The notes: generated by a model not told the origin, from the letters alone. Shown: positions 1-8,511, counted from the first letter of the stretch. The stretch: DNA of 64,000 nt from Sinorhizobium chiapasense (GCF_036488675.1 NZ_CP133148.1:186001-250000); one strand, 5' to 3'. Made by a program: numbers and translations.

Positions 1-1
1 C

Positions 2-658
2 GACTTTCGCGGGGCGGACCTGACGATCTTTGGTGCCATCGACGGGTTTGACGAGAAACTCCTCGCCCAAGGAAAGTACAGCATCATCGTCACGCTGGAG
101 GGCCCCAAGGAAAACGCGACGGTACGCAGGAAGGAGCGAGTCTTCGGCATCTGGGTGAACACTCGTTCGATGACCTTCGAGCTGGTGCCGGAATCCTATT
201 CGCTGTCGAGCACGCGTGACATCGAGACGATCGCTCCGCCGGGTGAAATGGGCAACATGGGCATAGGCGTAGACCATATGCGCCTGGTGCCCGTGGGCTT
301 CGTCGGCGACGGCAGCAATCTAGGCGAGTTCCGTAACGCGTTCCGTCGGATCAGGGAGGAGAGCGGTGTTTTTCAGCGCGACCCGGGCGGAGTGCAGTTC
401 ATCAGTTCGAGCCTGTTCAGGGCGTCCGTGCGCCTTCCCGCCAACGTGCCGAATGGCGTCCATATCGTGCGCGCCTATCTTTTCCGGGATGGCCTTTTCG
501 TCGCCGCGAAGGCGCTGCCACTGACGGTCGTCAAAACCGGCCTCGAGCAGGCGATCACGCGCGCAGCGCACGACCAGCCCCTGATCTACGGTCTCTTTGC
601 CGTGCTTCTGGCGATTATCACTGGTTGGGGAGCCAGCCTGCTCTTCCGCAAGGAATAG
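2..658 (+). CDS. TIGR02186-type conserved membrane-anchored protein (5' truncated)
   Basis: The frame is open from the window edge (DFRGADLTIFGAIDG...) to a stop at 658, so the start lies upstream and only the C-terminal ~218 residues are seen. The sequence resembles the TIGR02186 family of alphaproteobacterial proteins: a beta-rich extracytoplasmic portion followed by one C-terminal membrane segment (LIYGLFAVLLAIITGWGASLLF) ending in RKE. Family members are commonly next to TauE/SafE-type membrane permeases, but that neighbour would be outside the window. The biochemical role is unknown. The methionine at 155 is internal, because the frame before it is open and encodes family-like sequence. 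A cluster of palindromic repeats follows the stop. Confidence 0.75.
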   Translation, partial: DFRGADLTIFGAIDGFDEKLLAQGKYSIIVTLEGPKENATVRRKERVFGIWVNTRSMTFELVPESYSLSSTRDIETIAPPGEMGNMGIGVDHMRLVPVGFVGDGSNLGEFRNAFRRIREESGVFQRDPGGVQFISSSLFRASVRLPANVPNGVHIVRAYLFRDGLFVAAKALPLTVVKTGLEQAITRAAHDQPLIYGLFAVLLAIITGWGASLLFRKE

Positions 659-710
659 GCCTTTATATCGACATGGGCCGCCTTCGCGTTTTCTTTTGTC
701 CGGTGGCGGG

Positions 711-920
711 CTAGAGCATCCCGCTTTCAAGTGGAATCACTGAAAGCGGATAAGATGCTCTAGAATCAAAGTGCTAGAGCGTCCTTTGTGCGTTCACTTG
801 AACGCACGGCGCTCTAGAGCAATTCCAGGAAAAGTGTGCCACGGTTTTCCGTCCGGAATTGCACCGTCTCAAAGAGTTAGAGCATTTCGCCGTTTCATTA
901 AAACGGCGAAATGCTCTAAG
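711..920. repeat. RIME-type palindromic repeat cluster (three palindromes)
   Basis: Three hairpin-forming units fill most of the 335-bp gap between the first two genes. Unit 1 (711-817) has two palindromes joined by AATCAAAGTG and is bounded by CTAGAGC ends. Unit 2 (about 817-867) has the GGAAAAGTGTG/CGGTTTTCC type palindrome. Unit 3 (879-917) is a perfect 17-bp inverted repeat with a 5-nt loop. Unit 1 is nearly identical, in reverse orientation, to 56399-56505. No gene is visible here. Confidence 0.85.
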
Positions 921-993
921 GAGGGGGAAGGTATTTTGACATCGGAGCGCTGTTGAAGACGGGCGCGGCACTCCGGGCAGCAGAGGAAACTCC

Positions 994-1230
994 ATGAAAC
1001 CGATTTTTGTCCAGTTGCAATGCGCTCCCGGCAAGACCTACGAGGTGGCCGACGAGATCTACCGCAAGGAGATCGTGTCGGAGATGTACTCGACGAGCGG
1101 TGATTACGATCTGCTTCTGAAGATCTATATTCAGGAGGGCGACGATATCGGCAAGTTCATCAATGACAACATCGCATCGGTTCCGGGCATTTCCCGGTCG
1201 TTGACCACTTTGACCTTCAACGCCTTCTGA
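994..1230 (+). CDS. Stand-alone Lrp/AsnC ligand-binding (RAM) domain protein
   Basis: This 78-residue protein contains only the effector-binding/oligomerisation domain of Lrp/AsnC regulators. The pattern VQLQCAPGKTYEVADEI ... SGDYDLLLKI ... SVPGISRSLTTL matches the RAM beta-alpha-beta fold, including the G-x-YD motif at the ligand-binding loop. The N-terminal helix-turn-helix of full Lrp proteins (about 60 residues) is absent, and the region upstream holds repeats rather than a lost HTH frame. Single-domain proteins of this type are widespread in alphaproteobacteria and probably bind amino acids or modulate full-length Lrp partners; a direct DNA-binding role is unlikely. The ATG is preceded by AGAGGAAACTCC, an adequate ribosome binding site. 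Confidence 0.85.
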   Translation: MKPIFVQLQCAPGKTYEVADEIYRKEIVSEMYSTSGDYDLLLKIYIQEGDDIGKFINDNIASVPGISRSLTTLTFNAF

Positions 1231-1258
1231 TATCGCTTCCGGCGCGGGTTGTTTCGCC

Positions 1259-1299
1259 CTACAGCGCCGCGCGTCTTATCGGACGCGCAAAGGTCGCTG
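1259..1299 (-). repeat. Partial RIME palindrome
   Basis: CTACAGCGCCGCGCGTC..GACGCGCAAAGGTCGCTG is the second palindrome of the RIME unit, in reverse orientation. Its companion palindrome is missing; the sequence runs straight into the hairpin at 1296-1322. Confidence 0.7.
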
Positions 1300-1322
1300 C
1301 CTCCCTTCTTCGGGGAGGCAGC
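1296..1322 (+). terminator. GC-rich hairpin downstream of the RAM-domain gene
   Basis: GCTGCCTCCC and GGGAGGCAGC form a 10-bp stem with a short loop, about 65 nt after the stop at 1230. The T-tract is weak (the sequence continues CTTCCCGTACTTTTC), so termination is plausible but not certain. Confidence 0.5.
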
Positions 1323-1489
1323 CTTCCCGTACTTTTCAATAAATTGCGCTACCAATCTCGCGCGCCGCGTCCCGCAACGGCGCCGGATGGGGCCGAAGTG
1401 CTCCTCGAATAATCTGGTTGCAAATTGAAAGCAGTTAGCTATGATGAAACTGCTTCAGTTGTGCAATCAGTTTCACGGAGAATGGAATC

Positions 1490-2047
1490 ATGGGCAAAGT
1501 CATTGTCTGGAATTTGGTCACGCTCGACGGGTACTTCGAAGGCACGAAGAAATGGGACCTCGACTTTCATAACCGTGCCTGGGGGCCGGAACTGGAAGCG
1601 CTCAGCCTGGAATTCGGAGACAAGGCGCAGGCGCTCGTCTTCGGTCGGGTCACCTATGAGGGCATGGCGGCCTATTGGCCGACGGCGGAAGGGGAGGGTC
1701 AGGTGAAGACCTATATGAATGCTCTTCCGAAGATTGTTGCCTCGCGCACGATGGAAAAGGCGGATTGGAACAACAGCCGCGTCGTTCGGGACGTCGCCGC
1801 CGAATTGCGGCGACTGAAGGGGGAGAGCGAGAAGAACGTCTATATCTTCGGAAGCGCCGACCTCGTCGCGTCGCTGTTGCCGGAGGACGTCGTCGACGAG
1901 ATCATGCTTTGCCTCGTTCCCGTGCAGCTCGGTGATGGGACGCCGTTCTTCAAGAAGGCCGTGGCCGCGAAGCGGTTCAGTCTGCTCGAGGCACGACCGC
2001 TTTCCAACGGCTGCGTCATTCTGCGCTACGCCACGCAAGCAGCCTGA
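1490..2047 (+). CDS. Dihydrofolate reductase family protein (RibD C-terminal domain fold)
   Basis: The product is 185 aa and consists of one RibD_C/DHFR-like NADPH-binding fold. The N-terminus MGKVIVWNLVTLDGYFEG is characteristic, followed by LVFGRVTYEGMAAYWP, the reductase-family G-R-x-T-Y-E motif, and a C-terminal nucleotide-binding part (NVYIFGSADLVASLLPEDVVDEI). Many proteins of this family are standalone and not true folate enzymes; the substrate cannot be told from sequence. The ATG at 1490 has GGAGAATGGA just upstream. The gene stands alone between repeat-bearing intergenic regions, so it is probably monocistronic. Confidence 0.85.
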   Translation: MGKVIVWNLVTLDGYFEGTKKWDLDFHNRAWGPELEALSLEFGDKAQALVFGRVTYEGMAAYWPTAEGEGQVKTYMNALPKIVASRTMEKADWNNSRVVRDVAAELRRLKGESEKNVYIFGSADLVASLLPEDVVDEIMLCLVPVQLGDGTPFFKKAVAAKRFSLLEARPLSNGCVILRYATQAA

Positions 2048-2072
2048 ACCGCCTGCCGGGACCGAACACCTC

Positions 2073-2216
2073 ACAGCGCTGCGCGTCTTGTCAGACGCGC
2101 AAGGGACGTAGCACCTTGAATTGCTGCATGTTTTTATCCTTGAATTGGCTGTGATTTAAGGAGGTATGCAGCAGAGCGGGATGAGGAAAAATGTGCGCGG
2201 TTTTCCGCCGGCTGTG
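2073..2216 (-). repeat. Composite RIME repeat
   Basis: A reverse-orientation type A unit (CAGCGCTGCGCGTC..GACGCGC, then GTAGCACCTTGAATTGCTG, then a degenerate TGCATG palindrome) is joined to a partial type B unit (GCGGGATGAGGAAAA..CGGTTTTCCGCC). It fills the space between the reductase gene and the stop codon of pdeM. Confidence 0.75.
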
Positions 2217-2237
2217 GGTGCGGTCCGTTGGGCCGCC

Positions 2238-2963
2238 TCAGCCGAGGAGATTGGCGAACCGCACCGAATAGATCCGATCCCGGCCGAGCATGTGGGCAAC
2301 GAGTTGCTGGCGATCGAACAATCCGCTCATGGCGCGATGCCTGAGGTCGAGCCCACCGGTCGTAACGCCGAACGCCGGCATCACCAGGCGCTTTCCATCT
2401 GTTGCGAAGCAGGCGCGCCGGACCGATTTTTCCCGACGCCTGACCGTCGCCGCCGGATGCAGGTGACCGGCGATCTCGCCGATGCCTTCGCCTTTGGACG
2501 GCTCATGGCGGAAGACCAGCCCAGCGTGGCGAAGTTCATCCATGGAGGCTCCCGGCAGCCCCGAAGCGCCGTCAGGGTCATGATTGCCGTTGATCCAGAT
2601 CCATTCTCGTCCGTTGGCCATGGCAGCGACCATGTGGCGGAAAGTCTCCGGCATCGCCGCTGATCCTTTCCGGTCATGAAAATTGTCGCCGAGGCTGATC
2701 ACGGTCGCGGGGTTGTGACGGGCAACGACCGTCTCCAGAATACGCAGCGTCGCGAGCGTGTCATAGGGCGGCAGCATCATCCCCCGCCGGGCAAAGGCCG
2801 AACCTTTTTCGAGATGGAGGTCGGAAACGACGAGCGTTCGACTTTCGGGCAGGTAGAGGCCGCCCAGCGGGTCACAGATCGCGATGACGCCGTTGACTGT
2901 CGTGCGCGACTGGAAGAAGCCGTCCGCGTCCGGAGTCGAGATCGCGTGAACGAGCCTATGCAT
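2238..2963 (-). CDS. pdeM: Ligase-associated DNA damage response endonuclease PdeM (metallophosphoesterase)
   Basis: This calcineurin-like phosphoesterase shows the full metal-binding series in order: SDLHLEKG, GDNFHD, GNHD, and GHLHP near the C-terminus. Length (241 aa from the chosen start) and motif set match the ligase-associated PdeM family, found beside Lhr-type helicases and ATP-dependent ligases in bacterial repair clusters. The reading frame continues 27 codons upstream to 3044, but homologous sequence begins around MHRLVHA, so the ATG at 2963 is preferred. It follows the helicase gene on the same strand with a ~100-nt gap, consistent with co-transcription. The usual ligase and exonuclease genes are not adjacent. 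Confidence 0.85.
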   Translation of the reverse strand: MHRLVHAISTPDADGFFQSRTTVNGVIAICDPLGGLYLPESRTLVVSDLHLEKGSAFARRGMMLPPYDTLATLRILETVVARHNPATVISLGDNFHDRKGSAAMPETFRHMVAAMANGREWIWINGNHDPDGASGLPGASMDELRHAGLVFRHEPSKGEGIGEIAGHLHPAATVRRREKSVRRACFATDGKRLVMPAFGVTTGGLDLRHRAMSGLFDRQQLVAHMLGRDRIYSVRFANLLG

Positions 2964-3061
2964 TGTCGCCCCGATATTCTCGGGCATGATCCGTCCCGAC
3001 CTGCGCCCCCCTCGGAACACATCGTCTGAACGAGAGGCTCGCAATCTCTCTCATATCGCCC

Positions 3062-5605
3062 CTACTCATCGGCATCGTGGCCGCCGCCCATCGCTTCGTT
3101 GATCAGGTCGTCGGCCGCTTCCGAAAGCAGGAAGTCGTGCGCCTCGCCCTGGACCGCTTCGCGTCCGATCTCCAGCATGACCGGGACCGCAAGCGGCGAG
3201 ATATGATCGAGTCGGCGGTGGGTGATGTGCCCCTTGATTCGCTTCAGCATAGAGCCGAGCCGGCCGATGTCCAAAAGTCCCGTCGCGGCGTCGCTGCGCG
3301 TTGCCTCCAGCAGGATGTGGTCCGGCTCGTGCGCCCGCAATACGTCGTAAATGAGATCGGCCGAAACGGTAATCTGCCGCCCGGTCTTCTCTTTGCCCGG
3401 ATGGCGTTGATCGATCAATCCGGCGATGACGGCGCAATTGCGGAAGGTGCGCTTCAAGAGGAAGGATTCGTTCAACCAGGCTTCGAGGTCGTCGCCGAGC
3501 ATGTCCTCGTCGAAGAGTTGCGCGAGCGACGGGCGGCGCGCCCGGAAGGCGCTGCCCAGATCGTCGAGCCCCCAGACGGCAAGCGAATAGTCGGTGGCGA
3601 CGAAGCCGAGCGGTTTCAAGCCGGTGCGGTCGAGGCGACGGGTCAAGAGCATGCCGAGCGTCTGATGGGCGAGCCGCCCTTCGAAGGCGTAGATCACCAT
3701 GTAATGCCGGCTGCCGCGCGGGAAGGTCTCGATCAGCAGCTCGTCCTCGCGCGGCAGCATGGAGACATCCTTCTGCAGCGCCAGCCAGTCGCGCACCTGT
3801 TCGGGCAAGGAAGCGCGCCGCGCGGGATCGGCGAGCATCTTGCGGACCTGCGCCGCGAGGTAGGTGGAGAGCGGGAATTTTCCGCCGGCATAGGTCGGTA
3901 CCTTCGCATCGAGGGAAAAAGCCTGGGAGACGAGGCATTCGTTTTCGCGGATGCCCTCGAAACGCACGACCTTGCCGGAAAACAGAAATGTGTCGCCCGG
4001 TGACAGCATTTCGAGGAAATATTCCTCCACCTTGCCGAGCGTCATGCCGCCGCGGCCAAGCGAGCCGCGGGCGTTGCGCTTTACCATTCGCACGTTCAGC
4101 ATCGGGGATTCGACGATGGTTCCGACATTGAGGCGGTATTGCTGGGCGACCATCGGGTTCGACACCCGCCAGAGCCCATCCTTCGTCTTGCGGATGCGGG
4201 CGTAGCGCTCGTAAGTGCGAAGTGCATAGCCGCCGGTGGCGACGAAATCGACGATGCGCTCGAAAGTCTCCCAGGACAGGTCCGCGTAAGGCGCCACGCT
4301 GGTGATCTCCCGATGAAGATCGACGGCATCGAAGGGTCTCGCGCAGGCAGTTCCCAAGACGTGTTGGGCCAGCACGTCGAGCGCACCTCTGCCGATGGGC
4401 GGCGTATCCTGGGCGCCGATATAATTGGCGTCGAGCGCCGCCTGGCATTCCATCACTTCGAAGCGGTTGGCAGGCACGAGAATCGCCCGGCTCGGTTCGT
4501 CCATGCGGTGGTTCGCTCGGCCGATGCGCTGGGCAAGGCGGCTCGCCCCTTTGGGAGCGCCGACATGAACGACAAGATCGACATCGCCCCAGTCGATGCC
4601 GAGATCGAGCGTCGAGGTGGCGACGACGGCGCGCAGCCGGTTTTCCGACATGGCGGCCTCGACCTTGCGGCGCTGCGCGACATCGAGCGAACCATGATGG
4701 AGCGCGATCGGCAGGTTGTCGTCGTTGATCGTCCAGAGCTCCTGGAACAGCATTTCCGCCTGGCTGCGGGTGTTGACGAAAAGCAGCGTCGTGCCGTGAT
4801 CCCTGATCGCGGCATAGACGTCGGCGATCGCATACCGCGCCGAATGCCCGGCCCAGGGCACGTGCTCGTCGGTGCGCAGGATCGAAATCTCCGGCTTCGC
4901 GCCGCCGGAAACGGTGATCAGTCCGGCACGATTCTCGTGTTCCTCAGCCTGGGCCACGAGCCAGCGCTGCAAGTCCATTGGCTCGGCGACAGTTGCCGAA
5001 AGGCCGATCGTCTGAAGGTCGGGCGCGAGCCGGCGCAGGCGCGCAAGGCCGAGCGAGAGCAGATGCCCACGCTTGGAGGTCACGAGCGAGTGCAACTCGT
5101 CGAGTACCACGTAACGCAGATCCCTGAAGAAGCGCTCCGCCTCGCCATTGGCGATGAGGAGCGCCAGTTGCTCGGGCGTAGTCAGCAGGATATCGGGCGG
5201 ATTGAGCCTCTGGCGCTGCCGCTTGCCCTGCGGCGTATCGCCGGTGCGGTTCTCGATCCTGACCGGCAGGCCCATCTCCGCCACCGGCTTCATCAGGTTG
5301 CGCTCGATATCGACCGCAAGCGCCTTCAGCGGCGATATGTAGAGCGTGTGGATGCCGATGAAGGGTGAGCCGGGCGGGATCTTGCCGCGTCGAGTGAGAT
5401 CGACAAGCGACGGCAGAAATCCGGCAAGCGTCTTGCCCGCGCCGGTCGGCGCGATCAGAAGCGTGCTTTCTCCCGCCTCCGCACGGGACAGGAGCTCAAG
5501 CTGGTGGGCGCGGGGTCGCCAGCCCTTCTCGGCGAACCACCGGAGAAACGGCGCCGGCAACGTCAGCGCGTCGCTATCCGGCAATGGAGAATCGATCCTG
5601 TTCAC
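3062..5605 (-). CDS. Ligase-associated DNA damage response DEXH-box helicase (Lhr-like)
   Basis: A superfamily 2 helicase of about 847 aa. It has Walker A APTGAGKT, DEXH box LDELHSL, motif III LSATVA and motif VI QRIGRANH, then a long Lhr-type winged-helix and C-terminal extension. It is an ATP-driven 3'-5' DNA translocase of the type that accompanies PdeM and ATP-dependent DNA ligase. Start choice: the frame stays open to a TTG at 5731, but the first 42 codons look non-homologous and family-like sequence begins at the GTG at 5605 (NRIDSPLPDSDALTLPAPFLRWF). Neither candidate has a convincing Shine-Dalgarno. The YitT gene lies just upstream on the same strand, so an operon YitT-helicase-pdeM is likely. 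Confidence 0.88.
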   Translation of the reverse strand: MNRIDSPLPDSDALTLPAPFLRWFAEKGWRPRAHQLELLSRAEAGESTLLIAPTGAGKTLAGFLPSLVDLTRRGKIPPGSPFIGIHTLYISPLKALAVDIERNLMKPVAEMGLPVRIENRTGDTPQGKRQRQRLNPPDILLTTPEQLALLIANGEAERFFRDLRYVVLDELHSLVTSKRGHLLSLGLARLRRLAPDLQTIGLSATVAEPMDLQRWLVAQAEEHENRAGLITVSGGAKPEISILRTDEHVPWAGHSARYAIADVYAAIRDHGTTLLFVNTRSQAEMLFQELWTINDDNLPIALHHGSLDVAQRRKVEAAMSENRLRAVVATSTLDLGIDWGDVDLVVHVGAPKGASRLAQRIGRANHRMDEPSRAILVPANRFEVMECQAALDANYIGAQDTPPIGRGALDVLAQHVLGTACARPFDAVDLHREITSVAPYADLSWETFERIVDFVATGGYALRTYERYARIRKTKDGLWRVSNPMVAQQYRLNVGTIVESPMLNVRMVKRNARGSLGRGGMTLGKVEEYFLEMLSPGDTFLFSGKVVRFEGIRENECLVSQAFSLDAKVPTYAGGKFPLSTYLAAQVRKMLADPARRASLPEQVRDWLALQKDVSMLPREDELLIETFPRGSRHYMVIYAFEGRLAHQTLGMLLTRRLDRTGLKPLGFVATDYSLAVWGLDDLGSAFRARRPSLAQLFDEDMLGDDLEAWLNESFLLKRTFRNCAVIAGLIDQRHPGKEKTGRQITVSADLIYDVLRAHEPDHILLEATRSDAATGLLDIGRLGSMLKRIKGHITHRRLDHISPLAVPVMLEIGREAVQGEAHDFLLSEAADDLINEAMGGGHDADE

Positions 5606-5742
5606 GGGGAACAAAAGTAGATCATGTTTGGGAAAAGAGAAGCCCGCATAGCCCTGCCGGTAACGGCTTGCATTTCGCCGAACCGGCTCGGCCTTGCTTT
5701 CCGCGCGCTGCTGCCGATCGATGCTCGGCAACGGCCGCGCGG

Positions 5743-6378
5743 TTAAAGCGCGATATAGCGATCGGCGCGGTGGTTGATGGCCACGAACAGGTTGAGGACG
5801 ATCGCGCCGAGCACCGACCAGATGACGACGGACGGCGTCGTTACGGCAAAGGCAGTAGCGAGCACGACCATGTCGATTGCAAGCTGCACCAGCCCGGCGC
5901 GAATGCCGAAGCGCTCCTGCAGATAGATGCCCAGTATGCCGACTCCGCCGAGGCTCGCGCGGTGGCGATAGAGCGCCAGCAGCCCGTATCCAAGCAGCAG
6001 GCCGCCGAGCAGCGCGGCCCAGGCGGGATGGATTCCGCCGACCTGAAACAGGCGCGACTGCATGTCGGTCAGGAACGACGTCAACGCGATGGCGATGAAA
6101 GTCTTGATCGTGAAGGCCGGCCCGAGCCGCTTCAGCGAGAGATAGAAGAACGGCAGGTTGAGGAGAAAGAAGGCAAGGCCGAAGTTCACGCCGATGGCGT
6201 AATGCAGCAGGAAGGCGACCCCGGCGGTGCTGCCGGTCAGAAGTCCGGCACTCGCGAGGAAATAAAGCCCGAGCGCAGCGACGAGGCTGCCGGAAAAGAT
6301 GCCCTGCACGTCCTCGACCGGCGTATGCCGGGTGGGGCTGGTGTTCCAGAGACCGAAGACGCTGCTGATCTGTGCCAT
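5743..6378 (-). CDS. YitT family membrane protein
   Basis: The protein (~211 aa) has five or six hydrophobic segments and a glycine-rich pattern (GSLVAALGLYFLASAGLLTGSTAGVAFLLHY, GVGILGIYLQERFG) typical of the YitT/DUF161 family of integral membrane proteins. No transport substrate is established for the family. The ATG at 6378 (MAQISSVFG) is preferred over the longer frame to 6396, because the extra codons lie in a degenerate palindromic repeat starting near 6393. The gene is followed closely by the helicase gene on the same strand; whether it contributes to DNA repair or is merely a neighbour is unknown. Confidence 0.8.
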   Translation of the reverse strand: MAQISSVFGLWNTSPTRHTPVEDVQGIFSGSLVAALGLYFLASAGLLTGSTAGVAFLLHYAIGVNFGLAFFLLNLPFFYLSLKRLGPAFTIKTFIAIALTSFLTDMQSRLFQVGGIHPAWAALLGGLLLGYGLLALYRHRASLGGVGILGIYLQERFGIRAGLVQLAIDMVVLATAFAVTTPSVVIWSVLGAIVLNLFVAINHRADRYIAL

Positions 6379-6392
6379 GGCGAAACCCCGTT

Positions 6393-6446
6393 TCAAAGTG
6401 CTACGGCGACCTTAGCGCGTGCGATCGGACGCCCTGCGCTGTTGGT
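6393..6446 (+). repeat. Degenerate RIME palindrome upstream of the YitT gene
   Basis: TTTCAAAGTGCTACGGCGACC..GCGCGTGCGATCGGACGCC..GCGCTGTTGG matches the linker and second palindrome of the type A unit with several changes. It overlaps the upstream end of the YitT reading frame, supporting the internal start for that gene. Confidence 0.6.
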
Positions 6447-6530
6447 CATCAGCATTGCTGCAATGCACAAAAACATTCAAGAAAAATATGTAAGCAATGC
6501 TGACCTATTTTCGGGTGGCAGCTTTGCGTT

Positions 6531-7469
6531 CTATGCAGGCTTCCGCGCAAGGAACAGTATGCCCGCGATCGGCTTTCCGACATCGCTGCGAATGACCGTG
6601 CGCTCCGCTGCGATCAGCGAAAATCCGCGTTCGTCGCAAAGATCGGCGATATAGGGCTCGGAATGCGCGTACCGCAGCGACGGCCGGAGGATGAATCCCT
6701 CCTCCGTTGCAGCGTCCTCGACCGAAAAGGCGAAGAGACCGCCGGGTGCGAGCAGTCTGTCCGCAATCATGAAGACACTTTCGAGATTGCCGAGATACAT
6801 CAGCACATCCGCCGCGCTGACAAGATCGGCCCTTGCGGCCGGCAAATCGCCGAACGCGCCCGATCTTTCCGGCGCAAGCGACAGGTCCGCCTGCGCCAGA
6901 CCGTTGTAGATCGCCTTTGCCTCCGCCTTGGCCAGCATGTTGGCGGAGAGATCAAAGCCTTCGAGATAGTCGCAGCGATGGCGGATGCGCTCGCCGAAGA
7001 GGCCGGTGCCGCAGCCGAGATCCGTGACGTGATGAAAACGGCGGCTGCCGGTCGCTCGGTCGATCAACGCTGCGAGCTTTTCGGGCACGCTGTAGTCGAG
7101 CTTTTCGACGAGGGCCTTGTCGAAGCGCTCCGCATAGTCGTCGAAGAGGCGTTCGACATAGACGCTCGGTGGCTGTTCGGGTGTCTCGGCCGCGCCGAGA
7201 AGGGCGAGTTTCAGGCCAGCGCCGAAAATATCCTCGGGATTGAGCCGCAGCGTGTTGCGGAGTGCCTCGATCGCTGCCTCTTTTCGGCCAGATTTTTCCT
7301 CATAGTCCGCCAGCCGAAACCAGCCGGCGGCCCAGTCGGGCGCGCGTTCGAGCGCCTGGGCCATCAGTTCCGCCGCACTTTGCGGTTCACCGGCTTCGGC
7401 GAGCATTTTGGCGTAGTCGGCGCGGCGATCGGCGATCAGATCGCCGGAGGAGAGCTGGTTGAGGGTCAT
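6531..7469 (-). CDS. TPR-containing class I SAM-dependent methyltransferase
   Basis: Residues ~1-100 form two or three TPR-like helices (ESGRKEAAIEALRNTLRLNPED), and the remainder is a Rossmann methyltransferase with motif I VTDLGCGTGLFGE, motif II GFDLSANML and a late PGGLFAFSVED strand. This architecture is common in rhizobia and related to methyltransferases annotated as acting on proteins or small molecules, without a defined substrate. The ATG at 7469 (MTLNQLSSGDL) is preferred; the frame extends 19 codons further to 7526. The product is then 312 aa. The gene is divergent from the DUF6460 gene at 7622. Confidence 0.85.
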   Translation of the reverse strand: MTLNQLSSGDLIADRRADYAKMLAEAGEPQSAAELMAQALERAPDWAAGWFRLADYEEKSGRKEAAIEALRNTLRLNPEDIFGAGLKLALLGAAETPEQPPSVYVERLFDDYAERFDKALVEKLDYSVPEKLAALIDRATGSRRFHHVTDLGCGTGLFGERIRHRCDYLEGFDLSANMLAKAEAKAIYNGLAQADLSLAPERSGAFGDLPAARADLVSAADVLMYLGNLESVFMIADRLLAPGGLFAFSVEDAATEEGFILRPSLRYAHSEPYIADLCDERGFSLIAAERTVIRSDVGKPIAGILFLARKPA

Positions 7470-7621
7470 CGACATGACGGCGTGGTTGCGATGCACGCTT
7501 TTGGCGCTGGCCACGGCAAAATACAAGCGGAATCTGAAAGACGACGCAACTCGCTTCCTCTTGCGACTTGCGACCTTGGTGACGGCGGCTTATTTGAAGG
7601 GAAACAGGAGAATTTTCGCCG

Positions 7622-7888
7622 ATGTCGGACGGCCTTAACAAGTTTCTGGGGGATACGCCGCTGCGCGTGCTGGTCAAGCTCGTCGTCGTGTCGATCCTGG
7701 TCGGTTTCGTCATGACCGTGTTCGACTGGTATCCGGTCGACGTCTTTTTTGCCATTCGCAATTTCCTGCTCGACCTGTGGCGTACGGGTTTCGCGGCCCT
7801 CGGAAGGGTCGGCGACTATCTGTTGCTCGGGGCGGCAATCGTCATACCCGCCTTCCTCATCCTTCGTGTTTTGAGTTATCGACGGTAA
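7622..7888 (+). CDS. Small integral membrane protein (DUF6460-type)
   Basis: This 88-residue protein has two hydrophobic segments (LVKLVVVSILVGFVMTVF and DYLLLGAAIVIPAFLILRVL) separated by a short amphipathic stretch, with basic residues at the C-terminus (SYRR). It matches the general description of the DUF6460 family in rhizobia. No function is known. The ATG follows ACAGGAGAATTTTCGCCG, a good ribosome binding site. Its stop is only 2 nt before the ATG of the CAP-domain lipoprotein gene, so the two are very likely co-translated. Confidence 0.8.
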   Translation: MSDGLNKFLGDTPLRVLVKLVVVSILVGFVMTVFDWYPVDVFFAIRNFLLDLWRTGFAALGRVGDYLLLGAAIVIPAFLILRVLSYRR

Positions 7889-7890
7889 CC

Positions 7891-8394
7891 ATGCAGCATC
7901 AGCAGTTCTTCATCCGCAGGCGCGTCCTGTTGCGGGCTGGCGGTTTCCTCTCACTCGGCGTGCTCGCCGGCTGCACGACATCAAACCTCCTATCTACCGG
8001 CGAAGGCAGCGGAGGCGACCAGACGACGGCGACGCTTGGCTACGTCAACACGCTGCGGAAGGATCGCGGGCTGACGTCGCTTGTTCACGACCCGGTCGCG
8101 TCGGTCGCGGCGTTGAGCCAGGCGGCGCGCATGGCGCGTGTCGGCAAGATGCAGCACAACATTGGCTGGCGCGACAGCTTCCACGACCGGATGAAAGAGC
8201 AGGGCGTTACGCTTCCGGCTGCGGAAAATATCGCCATGGGCCAGGACGATGCGGAGAGCGCTTACAACGCCTGGTTCCGTTCTCCGAAGCACCTCGAAAA
8301 CATGCTCGGCAGCTACCGCGGCCTCGGTGTTGCGGTGGCGCAGAATTCCGCTTCCGGAAACCGCCCCTATTGGGCCATGGTGCTCTCCGGCTGA
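7891..8394 (+). CDS. CAP-domain (SCP/PR1-like) lipoprotein
   Basis: The N-terminus has arginines (RRRVLLRAG), a hydrophobic stretch and a lipobox LAGC, predicting a lipoprotein with Cys28 as the lipidated residue. The rest is a CAP domain: YVNTLRKDRGLTSLVHDP, then QAARMA..MQHN, then PAAENIAMG and a SPKHLENMLG segment containing the conserved histidine. CAP proteins are extracytoplasmic and of varied function. The ATG at 7891 lies 2 nt after the preceding stop. The same frame is open further upstream inside the previous gene, but those codons do not resemble a signal peptide, so that extension is rejected. Confidence 0.88.
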   Translation: MQHQQFFIRRRVLLRAGGFLSLGVLAGCTTSNLLSTGEGSGGDQTTATLGYVNTLRKDRGLTSLVHDPVASVAALSQAARMARVGKMQHNIGWRDSFHDRMKEQGVTLPAAENIAMGQDDAESAYNAWFRSPKHLENMLGSYRGLGVAVAQNSASGNRPYWAMVLSG

Positions 8395-8407
8395 CCTGAT
8401 TCCCCGC

Positions 8408-8511
8408 TGCATGTTTCCTTAAATCGTAACCGATTTAGGATAAAAACATGCAGCGATTCAAAGTGCTACAGCGTCCTTTTTGCGCGTCTGATTAGACGCG
8501 CGGCGCTGTAG
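8408..8511 (+). repeat. RIME type A repeat
   Basis: A complete double palindrome: TGCATGTTTCCTTAAATCG..AAACATGCA, linker GCGATTCAAAGTG, then CTACAGCG..TGCGCGTCTGATTAGACGCGCGGCGCTGTAG. It sits between the CAP lipoprotein gene and the MATE gene. Confidence 0.85.

Noticed and set aside
774..1034. Frames through the palindrome cluster after the first gene (61 and 86 codons)
   Set aside because: Composed of translated inverted repeats, without homology or ribosome binding sites.
4139..5368. A 409-codon plus-strand frame opposite the helicase
   Set aside because: Lies within the helicase gene on the other strand; high GC at third positions leaves antisense frames open. No homology or start signals.
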